This document shows positions 1-5,728 of a DNA stretch of 6,963 nt, one piece after another. The translations under genes and the position numbers were made by a program. This DNA comes from Roseiflexaceae bacterium UBA965 (lineage in GTDB: Bacteria > Chloroflexota > Chloroflexia > Chloroflexales > Roseiflexaceae): contig DBCF01000002.1 in assembly GCA_002292925.1 (NCBI GenBank), positions 4,000 through 10,962 of the forward strand, given 5' to 3'. The stretch's first letter is position 1; every line of letters starts with the position of its first letter. Under the pieces are notes generated by a model. It worked only from the letters and a program-made list of their open reading frames with translations. It was not told the DNA's origin and searched no databases.

Positions 1-711
1 TTAGATAAATTTGTGCGTAATCTGGGTAAGCTGTGCAGATGGCACCCCAATCTGCGTTAAATAATTCACCGTGCTGCCATACGTTTTTTTAATATAGGTC
101 AATACGTTCCCCATCGTATCACTTTGGATACCAATGATTTGTTCATATGTCGCTTCATCGATGTGGGCTGGGCGGTCGCGGCGGAGCTCTGGTAACAACG
201 GCGTAATATGCTCGGCGGTAGCCATGTAATCGGCGATGATGTGGTGATGGGGCACCTCGACCATATCGAGCAACAATGCGGCAATGATGCCAGTGCGGTC
301 TTTGCCGACCCGACAATGAAAAAACGTCCCACCTGGCGCCTCTGCCAGCTGCATAAATGTCTGTTGGATGGGGGCGCGACTCGTTTCGAGCAAATGAATA
401 TAAAAATCGTCGAGGCGGGTGATGACGTTGCTGGTGTTGTGCGACACTTGAAACAACGGGATCGCCACGTAGCTGATGTCAGCGTGATTTGCGAGTGGAT
501 TGGGCGCGATTTGTTGTTCGTGAGCGTGGCGCAAATCAATCACCGTGGTAATCTGGTGTGTGGTGAAATAGGCCAGATCGCTGGTGTTGACGCGGTGGGG
601 CGAGTCTCCTCGCCAAAAGACATTGGGGCGGGTGGTGTGACCCGTGTTGGTGACAAATCCCCTCAAATCGCGCAGATTGTGTAGCCCAGGAACTTGATGC
701 ACGTGTGCCAT
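1..711 (-). CDS. Tyrosine/dual-specificity protein phosphatase (Y_phosphatase3 / MptpB-like family)
   Basis: Predicted cysteine-dependent phosphatase of 236 residues, cytoplasmic (no signal peptide or membrane segment seen). The family removes phosphate from phosphotyrosine, phosphoserine/threonine or phosphoinositides through a cysteinyl-phosphate intermediate. The P-loop HCRVGKDRTG lies at residues 132-141: Cys133 is the nucleophile, Arg139 binds phosphate, and the Lys-Asp pair (137-138) is the hallmark that separates this family from classical PTPs. An N-terminal NLRDLRGF motif (12-19) and a VIDLR strand (57-61) are also typical. Length is normal and the stop codon is the first triplet of the window. 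An in-frame GTG at 721-723 would add four residues, but GGAG at 718-721 sits 6 bases before the ATG at 709-711, so the ATG is preferred. It lies 88 bases after the unknown gene on the same strand and may be the last gene of the importer transcript. The substrate cannot be told from sequence; small-molecule or inositol phosphates remain possible. Confidence 0.9.
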   Translation of the reverse strand: MAHVHQVPGLHNLRDLRGFVTNTGHTTRPNVFWRGDSPHRVNTSDLAYFTTHQITTVIDLRHAHEQQIAPNPLANHADISYVAIPLFQVSHNTSNVITRLDDFYIHLLETSRAPIQQTFMQLAEAPGGTFFHCRVGKDRTGIIAALLLDMVEVPHHHIIADYMATAEHITPLLPELRRDRPAHIDEATYEQIIGIQSDTMGNVLTYIKKTYGSTVNYLTQIGVPSAQLTQITHKFI

Positions 712-717
712 ATAATG

Positions 718-721
718 CTCC
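718..721 (-). promoter_or_regulatory. Ribosome binding site (GGAG) deciding the phosphatase start
   Basis: GGAG on the minus strand, 6 bases before the ATG at 709-711. It overlaps the alternative GTG codon at 721-723, which argues against that GTG as the start. Confidence 0.6.
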
Positions 722-799
722 ACTCTATTTTTTCACATGCCCTACCATACCATTTTTTGATGAATACCACACCAACATCTGGTTAATATTTGGCGCAAT

Positions 800-1531
800 T
801 TAATCTAATTTTTGCTGAAAAAACGGCGTGGCGCAGGCCCATGCGAGCGCGGCATTGGGGGCAAATCCACAGGCTGGGAATCCATTTGCACGCGCCACCG
901 CGTCGCCAAACAACACCGCAATCTGGGTGGGGTAATCATGAGCAGATAAATAGGCACGAATAATTTGGTCGGTATAGTCCATTTCATCAGCGGGTAGGGT
1001 GGGTATACCCCCGCTAAACTGCAGCGCTCGTTGTTCTTGCCAGAGCATGCCTGCGAGGTTGGTTGGTATACCGTGCTGGGCTTGCCAAAAATGACGAAAT
1101 AAAGTGGCACGTACCAGATTGCGGATGTGAGAGATGGAGATGGGGTCACTGGCAAACAGCACGGTGGTTAGCCACTGTTGGTATGGCGAAGCAAAGCGCT
1201 GTCGCATTTCTGTGGCGCTACGCTCGGTCCAGCCACCTGCTACATCGTCAGCCACGCCAAAGCCATGGCGATAATCACCACAATCGCCAATTTCGGCGGT
1301 AGTTTCAGCAATCCATTGCTGTGCAAGAGTGTCGATGTCCGCATTGATGAGCTGGTCTAGATAGCGTGCAATGTGTGGTTTGGCCATGGGATTCATCACG
1401 TTGAAGGGTGGGATGACGGTCGTCGCCGTACTGCCTAGCAGTGCCAAATAATCCGGGAAGCGCAACTGGGCTTCCCGGGGGATGTCGTAGAGGGGGCGGA
1501 TGGTGGTGAGGAGTGCGACGTGCTGGATCAC
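800..1531 (-). CDS. Uncharacterised protein with an FGVADD..GGWT motif
   Basis: I do not recognise a named family. From the preferred GTG start the protein has 243 residues. It looks soluble and globular, with no signal peptide, no membrane span and no nucleotide-binding loop. The segment most likely to be a conserved core is at residues 85-113: Gly-Asp-Tyr-Arg-His-Gly, then FGVADDVAGGWTER and a following Arg-Phe. It holds a run of acidic, His and Trp residues that could form an active or binding site. A second aromatic/His-rich stretch (RHFWQAQHG, 146-154) and a C-terminal LFGDAVARANGFP segment (207-219) follow. The frame can be extended to a GTG at 1559-1561 (253 residues), but AAGGA at 1539-1543 lies 7 bases before the GTG at 1529-1531, making the shorter form more likely. 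It lies 94 bases downstream of the ABC ATPase and 88 bases upstream of the phosphatase, all on one strand. A role linked to metal handling would be guesswork. That it is a real gene is supported by the ribosome binding site, its length and its protein-like composition. Confidence 0.75.
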   Translation of the reverse strand: MIQHVALLTTIRPLYDIPREAQLRFPDYLALLGSTATTVIPPFNVMNPMAKPHIARYLDQLINADIDTLAQQWIAETTAEIGDCGDYRHGFGVADDVAGGWTERSATEMRQRFASPYQQWLTTVLFASDPISISHIRNLVRATLFRHFWQAQHGIPTNLAGMLWQEQRALQFSGGIPTLPADEMDYTDQIIRAYLSAHDYPTQIAVLFGDAVARANGFPACGFAPNAALAWACATPFFQQKLD

Positions 1532-1538
1532 CAGTTTA

Positions 1539-1543
1539 TCCTT
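1539..1543 (-). promoter_or_regulatory. Ribosome binding site (AAGGA) inside the longer frame, deciding the start of the unknown gene
   Basis: AAGGA on the minus strand, 7 bases before the GTG at 1529-1531. No comparable site precedes the upstream GTG at 1559-1561, so translation probably begins at the inner GTG. Confidence 0.55.
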
Positions 1544-1625
1544 ATTTCGCGCTGAGGGCACGTTTCGTGTGGTGGCGTCGTGTATGTGTATGGTGAAAAA
1601 ATGTGTGGCTGCAGCGGTGAATAGT

Positions 1626-2723
1626 TTACATAACAGTAGTTAGCGGCAGCGGTGTGGCATTGCCCCATGCCTGTTCCCCCACAAAACATACGAGTGGATG
1701 GGTGGCACGATAGCGCACGCGTACCTGACATCCTACGGGAAATACGCTTTCGTGATTTTTTTTGCCACTAATAAATTGTCCGTTAGCGAGTTGCAAACGA
1801 TAGTGGTAATAGGCGCCTTCATAGGTACGTTCACGGATAATGGCGTTGCCATCGGTTGCTGGTTGGAATTCTATATCGTCATAGCGGAGCAATACACTCA
1901 CTTGGGTCGATGGGTGGGCATTGGTTGGTGTGTGGATCTGTAAAGTGCCTAATTCGCTACTGAGGATTGTGTCGGTATGCACTACCGGTAAAAAATCTGC
2001 TTGTCCCATAAATGCCGCAGCAAAACGGGTGTTGGGTTGCGTAAAAAGCATTTCGGGGGTGCCGATTTGGTGGAGCACTCCTTCATGGAGAAGCGCAATT
2101 CGGTCTGCGATGGCGAGCGCTTCTTGTTGGTCGTGGGTGACGATAATCGCCGATGTATTGGCATTGCGCAAAATTGTGCGTAATTCACTACGCACATGGT
2201 CACGACTCTGACTATCTAAATTACTAAATGGCTCATCCAACAAAATAACTGGGGGTTCGGGGGCGAGGGCCCGGGCAATGGCAACACGTTGTTGTTGCCC
2301 TCCTGAGAGTTGATGTGGGAAGCGGTCACCAAGCGCTGTTAACCCGACGAGGCGCAGTGCTTCAGTAATCCGTGCAAGTTGTTCGTGTTTGGGGTAAGCG
2401 TGGAGTGCAAAACGGATATTGTCGGTAACGGTCATATGTGGGAAGAGGGCATAATCTTGAAAAACCATGCCGACCCGGCGTGCTTCGGGTGGGGCGGTGT
2501 GGCCGTTTTTGTAGGCACTGACGCCACGAATGGTTATTTCGCCGTGATCGGGGATTTCGAGTCCCGCAATCAAGCGTAAGGTGGTGGTTTTGCCCGACCC
2601 ACTCGGTCCGAGGAGCACGAGGATTTCACCAGGGTAAAGTGCGAGTGAAAGGTGATTTACGATGGGATTGCGTGCAGTGGGTGGGTGTCGTGTCACCCCT
2701 GCTAACGTTATGATGGGTTCCAT
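1626..2723 (-). CDS. fbpC: Ferric-iron-type ABC transporter, ATP-binding protein
   Basis: ATPase subunit (365 residues) that powers import through the permease encoded just upstream; it acts at the inner face of the membrane. All motifs of an active ABC ATPase are intact: Walker A GPSGSGKTT (39-47), Q-loop glutamine 89 within FQDYALFPHMTV, signature LSGGQQQR (139-146), Walker B VILLDEP with catalytic Glu164 (159-165), D-loop SNLD (167-170) and switch His197 in VTHD. Residues from about 240 to 365 form a C-terminal extension of the TOBE-like type found in FbpC, PotA and MalK relatives, giving the usual length for this group. The ATG at 2721-2723 overlaps the last 16 bases of the permease gene and has GAGGA 6 bases upstream, so coupled translation is likely. 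The family also includes spermidine, sulfate, thiamine and aminophosphonate importers; the iron assignment rests mainly on the partner binding protein. Confidence 0.93.
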   Translation of the reverse strand: MEPIITLAGVTRHPPTARNPIVNHLSLALYPGEILVLLGPSGSGKTTTLRLIAGLEIPDHGEITIRGVSAYKNGHTAPPEARRVGMVFQDYALFPHMTVTDNIRFALHAYPKHEQLARITEALRLVGLTALGDRFPHQLSGGQQQRVAIARALAPEPPVILLDEPFSNLDSQSRDHVRSELRTILRNANTSAIIVTHDQQEALAIADRIALLHEGVLHQIGTPEMLFTQPNTRFAAAFMGQADFLPVVHTDTILSSELGTLQIHTPTNAHPSTQVSVLLRYDDIEFQPATDGNAIIRERTYEGAYYHYRLQLANGQFISGKKNHESVFPVGCQVRVRYRATHPLVCFVGEQAWGNATPLPLTTVM

Positions 2724-4357
2724 GGTGCTTCCTCGGTATGCTGTGTTGGTGTGCGGTGATACGTATGCAGGATCAATGTCAACGGTGCGAGCGCCACGGC
2801 CACCAGCAACAACGCTGGTGGGGCAGCCGCGGCAAAATGTCCATCACTTGCGGGCATCCAGATCCGCACCGCCAAGGTATCAAATCCGGCAGGGCGGAGT
2901 AACAGGGTGGCTGGCAGCTCTTTGATCATGCTCAAAAACAACAACGCCCACCCAGCCTGTAACCCGGGTGCCGCTAACGGCAAAACGAGCCGCTGGATGA
3001 CACTGAGTGCCGACCGTCCCAAACTACGCCCCGCTTCTTCGATGGCTGGGGCAATCTGATTGAACGCCACATCGAGGCTTTGCACTGCTTGTGGCAGAAA
3101 ACGAATAATATAGGCGAGTACAAGGGGCAATACGCCACCGGCAATCCATGATAGCCCACGGTTGACCACGAGTACCACACTGAGTGCCACCACGACGCCC
3201 GGTAACGCATAGCCAACTTGACTACACCGTGCCAATATACCACCGATTATTCCGCCCCGGCGCAATAACAGTGCCGGAGGGATTGCGAGGATCGTAGTGA
3301 TGCTGGCAATGAGTGCCACAAAAAACATGTTGCCGAGCCCTGTCTGCAACAGCGCACTCCATGGCAAACTACTCGATTGCTCGCTGAGCGACATTGGCCG
3401 TAGCGCCCAAAAAACCAACGTACCAATGGGCAGCACCAACGCACTTAGCGTGACCATGCCTAATCCGCATTGAGCTACCCATTGCCATGCCTGTAGCGGG
3501 TGCCTGAGGTACGGGCGCCACGAACGGTTGATTTGCACGCTGCCCCGTCCCGCCAAACGTTCTTCGAGGATAATTAACCCGAGTGTCACAAATATCAATG
3601 GAATACTGAGAAACGCTGCACCGGCCCGGTTTATTTGTCCTGTAAATTGACCATAAATCGCCGTACTAAATGTCGGCAAGCGTAACAATGCTGGTACGCC
3701 AAAATCAGCTAGTGCATATAACATACACAGCAACATCCCGCCACCAGCAGCCGGTGCGATGGTGGGGAGCGTGATATGCCGGAGGCGGTGGTACCATGTG
3801 GCGCCACTCAACTGTGCCATTTCGTTGAAATGATTACTGCCTTGGCGTAATACAGCCGCCACAGGTAAATAGACGTATGGTGAAATACACAGTGCCAAAA
3901 CCACCATGCTCCCCAAAACGCCAAATATACCGCTAAATGGGAGTGTTCCATAGGGAAGCGCAAAGGTAGTAAAAAGCCATTTTTCGATGATTCCACGTGG
4001 CCGAAACAATGCTAATACGCACAATCCCAATACGTATGGGGGGATTGCGAGCGGTAATGCTACCACGATACGCCAAATCGCACGACCAGCCAGCGTCGTC
4101 CGTTCTACCAAAAATGCTTGACTAATACCGATGATGCCACTCAAAAAGGCCGTGCCACTCGCCAGTATAACGGTGTTGATGACAAGTGCTATCAACATTT
4201 TTGGCGGAGGTAACGTGGTAGTGCCAACCGCCTCAAGGGCACGGATGATGGTGTAGATAGCGGGTATCAGTGTGATAACGGCAACGGCAATACCCACCAG
4301 CCAAAGTATGGCTGGTGGGCGGCGGGTTGCACCAAAGAAAAGGTGCCACGACTGCAT
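2708..4357 (-). CDS. fbpB: Ferric-iron-type ABC transporter, fused two-domain permease
   Basis: Integral membrane permease of 549 residues made of two binding-protein-dependent permease domains in tandem, the arrangement typical of FbpB/FutB, with roughly twelve hydrophobic segments. The first begins at residues 17-40. Each half has a cytoplasmic coupling loop that docks on the ATPase. The second loop is a good match to the EAA motif (Glu440-Glu441-Ala442-Gly443, a further Gly447, and Leu-Pro at 459-460). The first is more degenerate (about 179-201, with Gly185 and Leu197-Pro198 kept). A polar linker at about 265-295 separates the halves. The start ATG (4355-4357) shares one base with the stop of the binding-protein gene (TAATG) and has only a weak AGG upstream, which suggests translation by re-initiation from the upstream gene. 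The 3' end overlaps the ATPase gene by 16 bases. No frameshift or missing domain is visible. Confidence 0.93.
   Translation of the reverse strand: MQSWHLFFGATRRPPAILWLVGIAVAVITLIPAIYTIIRALEAVGTTTLPPPKMLIALVINTVILASGTAFLSGIIGISQAFLVERTTLAGRAIWRIVVALPLAIPPYVLGLCVLALFRPRGIIEKWLFTTFALPYGTLPFSGIFGVLGSMVVLALCISPYVYLPVAAVLRQGSNHFNEMAQLSGATWYHRLRHITLPTIAPAAGGGMLLCMLYALADFGVPALLRLPTFSTAIYGQFTGQINRAGAAFLSIPLIFVTLGLIILEERLAGRGSVQINRSWRPYLRHPLQAWQWVAQCGLGMVTLSALVLPIGTLVFWALRPMSLSEQSSSLPWSALLQTGLGNMFFVALIASITTILAIPPALLLRRGGIIGGILARCSQVGYALPGVVVALSVVLVVNRGLSWIAGGVLPLVLAYIIRFLPQAVQSLDVAFNQIAPAIEEAGRSLGRSALSVIQRLVLPLAAPGLQAGWALLFLSMIKELPATLLLRPAGFDTLAVRIWMPASDGHFAAAAPPALLLVAVALAPLTLILHTYHRTPTQHTEEAPWNPS
2730..2734 (-). 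promoter_or_regulatory. Ribosome binding site (GAGGA) for the ABC ATPase
   Basis: GAGGA on the minus strand, 6 bases before the ATG at 2721-2723. It lies inside the 3' end of the permease coding sequence and supports the 16-base gene overlap as real. Confidence 0.6.
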
Positions 4358-5424
4358 TATGGAATGCCTGCGGATTGCATCATTTTGACAGCATCGGGGA
4401 CGTTTTCGGCTAATGCGAGCATGTCAATTTGCGCCTTCTTGAGATTTTCGAGAGGTGTAAGTCCTGGGACGGTGGCAACGCCGGGGATGAGTGGATATTC
4501 ATAGTTAAGCTCGGCAAACAATGCTTGGGTTGTTGGCAAAAACAAAAAGGCGCTAAATAATTCAGCTGCTTTTGGATGTGGGGCGTTGTTGATAATCCCT
4601 ACGGCAGTGGTATTGATGACGACGCCCATTTCATTGACACCTTGGTCAGGATAAACCACTCCCACATTATTGTCACTATCTTCGCGGGCTTGTAATTCGT
4701 AGTAATAATGATTTACTAGGCCAAGGGCAAACTCACCACTGCCTATTGCTTTGCGTACATCACTGTGTGACCCAAAAAACTGCGCTTCATTGGCGATTAG
4801 TCCGGCGAGCCAAGCGGTGGTCTGGGTATCGCCAAGCAACTGTTTCATTACCGCAACTTGAGCTTGAAATGAGCCATTGCTTGAATTCGCAGCTGCAATT
4901 TTACCCTTCCATTTGGGATCGGTTAATCCTTGAATGGTGGTAGGCACTTCGTCTGCTTGCACGAGGTCACGGTTATACATGATGACCCGGGCCCGCGCCG
5001 TAACTGATGTCCAGGTGGCATCTGCTGCCTTGTATTCGCTCGGAATGGCGTCAGTGCCTGGTATTTGATAGGGCATGAGGGCTTGTTGTGTGGCGAGATT
5101 TATCGTTGTGAGCATGTCGGTCGTAATAAACACATCTGCTTGGGGATTGGCTTGTTCTTCCAAAATAGCCGCAGCGAGTTCATTGTTTTTGCCGGCTTTT
5201 AACTGTACTTTGATAGTCGGATTGGCTTTTTCGAATGCGGCAATCACTGGGTTCAATAGTGCTTCGCTCCGACCACTATAAACTACCAACGTATCATTAC
5301 TTGTAGCAGCTGCCGGTGTGATGTTGGTGGTGGGATTAGCTGTCGTCCCACAACCGGTAAGTAGTACCACCAGCAACCAAGTTGCTAATCCCAGTCCTGT
5401 CCAGCGAGTTTTTGTGAACGACAT
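4357..5424 (-). CDS. fbpA: Ferric-iron-type ABC transporter, substrate-binding lipoprotein
   Basis: Extracytoplasmic binding protein (355 residues) that captures substrate and delivers it to the permease. The N-terminus is a classic lipoprotein signal: basic residues at 5-7, a hydrophobic stretch at 11-22, and lipobox LLTGC with the lipidated Cys25, followed by a Thr/Asn/Pro/Ala-rich tether to about residue 43. The mature part starts with TLVVYSGR (45-52) and has the two-lobe periplasmic-binding-protein layout of the FbpA/FutA family. Candidate Fe(III) ligands are Tyr49, Tyr150 and the Asn-His-Tyr-Tyr-Tyr run at 238-242, which matches the tyrosine dyad of ferric-binding proteins. The frame can be extended by 31 residues to 5517, but the ATG at 5422-5424 has AGGAG 6 bases before it and places the signal peptide at the N-terminus. 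First gene of the importer operon, overlapping the permease gene by one base. Related proteins bind 2-aminoethylphosphonate or thiamine; the tyrosine cluster favours iron. Confidence 0.92.
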   Translation of the reverse strand: MSFTKTRWTGLGLATWLLVVLLTGCGTTANPTTNITPAAATSNDTLVVYSGRSEALLNPVIAAFEKANPTIKVQLKAGKNNELAAAILEEQANPQADVFITTDMLTTINLATQQALMPYQIPGTDAIPSEYKAADATWTSVTARARVIMYNRDLVQADEVPTTIQGLTDPKWKGKIAAANSSNGSFQAQVAVMKQLLGDTQTTAWLAGLIANEAQFFGSHSDVRKAIGSGEFALGLVNHYYYELQAREDSDNNVGVVYPDQGVNEMGVVINTTAVGIINNAPHPKAAELFSAFLFLPTTQALFAELNYEYPLIPGVATVPGLTPLENLKKAQIDMLALAENVPDAVKMMQSAGIP

Positions 5425-5430
5425 TGCGTT

Positions 5431-5435
5431 CTCCT
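5431..5435 (-). promoter_or_regulatory. Ribosome binding site (AGGAG) deciding the binding-protein start
   Basis: AGGAG on the minus strand, 6 bases before the ATG at 5422-5424. It picks this ATG over in-frame upstream codons and agrees with the position of the lipoprotein signal peptide. Confidence 0.75.
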
Positions 5436-5455
5436 CGATAATATGGCGAAACCTT

Positions 5456-5471
5456 GCATATAGTAGTATGC
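5456..5471. repeat. Inverted repeat over the importer promoter -10 (possible operator)
   Basis: GCATA, a 6-base spacer, then TATGC: perfect 5-base arms that overlap the proposed -10 hexamer. The position suits a repressor binding site. It does not resemble the Fur (GATAATGATAATCATTATC) or IdeR/DtxR consensus that I know. Arms this short can occur by chance. Confidence 0.35.
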
Positions 5472-5488
5472 TTTGGGTATTTTTGCAA
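5460..5488 (-). promoter_or_regulatory. Candidate sigma-70-type promoter of the importer operon
   Basis: On the minus strand, TTGCAA (5488-5483) and TACTAT (5465-5460) are separated by exactly 17 bases. Each matches the sigma-70 consensus at four of six positions. A start near 5453 would give a leader of about 28 bases containing the AGGAG site. An inverted repeat covers the -10 and direct repeats lie just upstream of the -35, as expected for a controlled promoter. The call is by eye only. Confidence 0.5.
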
Positions 5489-5515
5489 GTTAAAACTGTT
5501 TTTAATGGGTTAAAC
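5489..5515. repeat. Two GTTT(T)AAC repeats 20 bases apart, upstream of the importer -35
   Basis: On the minus strand GTTTAAC (5515-5509) and GTTTTAAC (5496-5489) recur in the same orientation with start-to-start spacing of 20 bases on the plus strand, about two helical turns. The second abuts the proposed -35. Each unit is itself a small palindrome (GTT/AAC arms). Such spacing fits a regulator binding one face of the helix, but the region is AT-rich and chance is possible. Confidence 0.3.
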
Positions 5516-5695
5516 AAAAAAGACAGTAAACGACCTGCAAAACGATAGCTCCTACAGCGGATTTTGTGGATGCCAATGGCGTGGTCACATCCGTAAACCG
5601 GCTAGTGAGCGTTATTATAGCGCAGTTAGTGTGACACATGCCTAGGTAAAGTACAGCGTCGCGTGAAAACCTCAGTGGTGGGAAGCCGTTGTGGC

Positions 5696-5710
5696 GTGCG
5701 ACGTCGTCAC
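5696..5710. repeat. Imperfect palindrome 19-33 bases after the oxidoreductase stop
   Basis: GTGCGACGTCGTCAC contains the perfect 8-base palindrome CGACGTCG, and its outer arms GTG/CAC pair with one bulged base. No T-run follows on the minus strand, so it is not a canonical terminator. It might stabilise the 3' end of the message or be a protein site; weak evidence. Confidence 0.25.
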
Positions 5711-5728
5711 CCTATGCCGAAACATTGT

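Larger units (their letters stand above)
5425..5728. other. 304-base intergenic region between the oxidoreductase gene and the importer operon
   Basis: No convincing gene or RNA on either strand. The part next to the importer (5425-5515) holds its ribosome binding site, candidate promoter and repeats. A perfect TATAAT hexamer reads on the minus strand at 5619-5614, but I find no acceptable -35 at 16-18 bases, so it is only a possible distal promoter. Near the end of the oxidoreductase gene there is an imperfect palindrome (5696-5710). I see no GC hairpin followed by a T-run, so no clear intrinsic terminator for the oxidoreductase gene. Confidence 0.6.

Noticed and set aside
208..684. Plus-strand open frame of 158 codons opposite the phosphatase
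   Set aside because: Antisense shadow of a gene with an intact catalytic motif; no ribosome binding site or recognisable domain.
712..799. Promoter for the phosphatase (TTGGTG-N17-TGGTAT)
   Set aside because: Each hexamer matches consensus at only three of six positions, no better than chance in this AT-rich gap.
1609..1616. GCTGCAGC followed by a T-run after the ATPase gene as a terminator
   Set aside because: The palindrome has no loop and is separated from the T-run by several bases, so it cannot form a canonical intrinsic terminator.
5437..5442. GATAAT on the plus strand as part of a Fur box
   Set aside because: A single hexamer with no adjoining repeats; a Fur site needs at least three GATAAT-like units.
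5614..5619. Perfect TATAAT on the minus strand as a second promoter for the importer operon
   Set aside because: No recognisable -35 at 16-18 bases upstream and no TG of an extended -10; kept only as a remark in the intergenic entry.
5629..5638. TGTGACACA as a CRP-like site
   Set aside because: Only one half-site; a second TCACA at the required 6-base spacing is absent.
5560..5728. Possible riboswitch or structured leader (CCACTG, GGAAGCC and CTGAGG fragments)
   Set aside because: The pieces are not in the order or context of cobalamin or TPP riboswitches, and no matching set of stems could be traced by eye.
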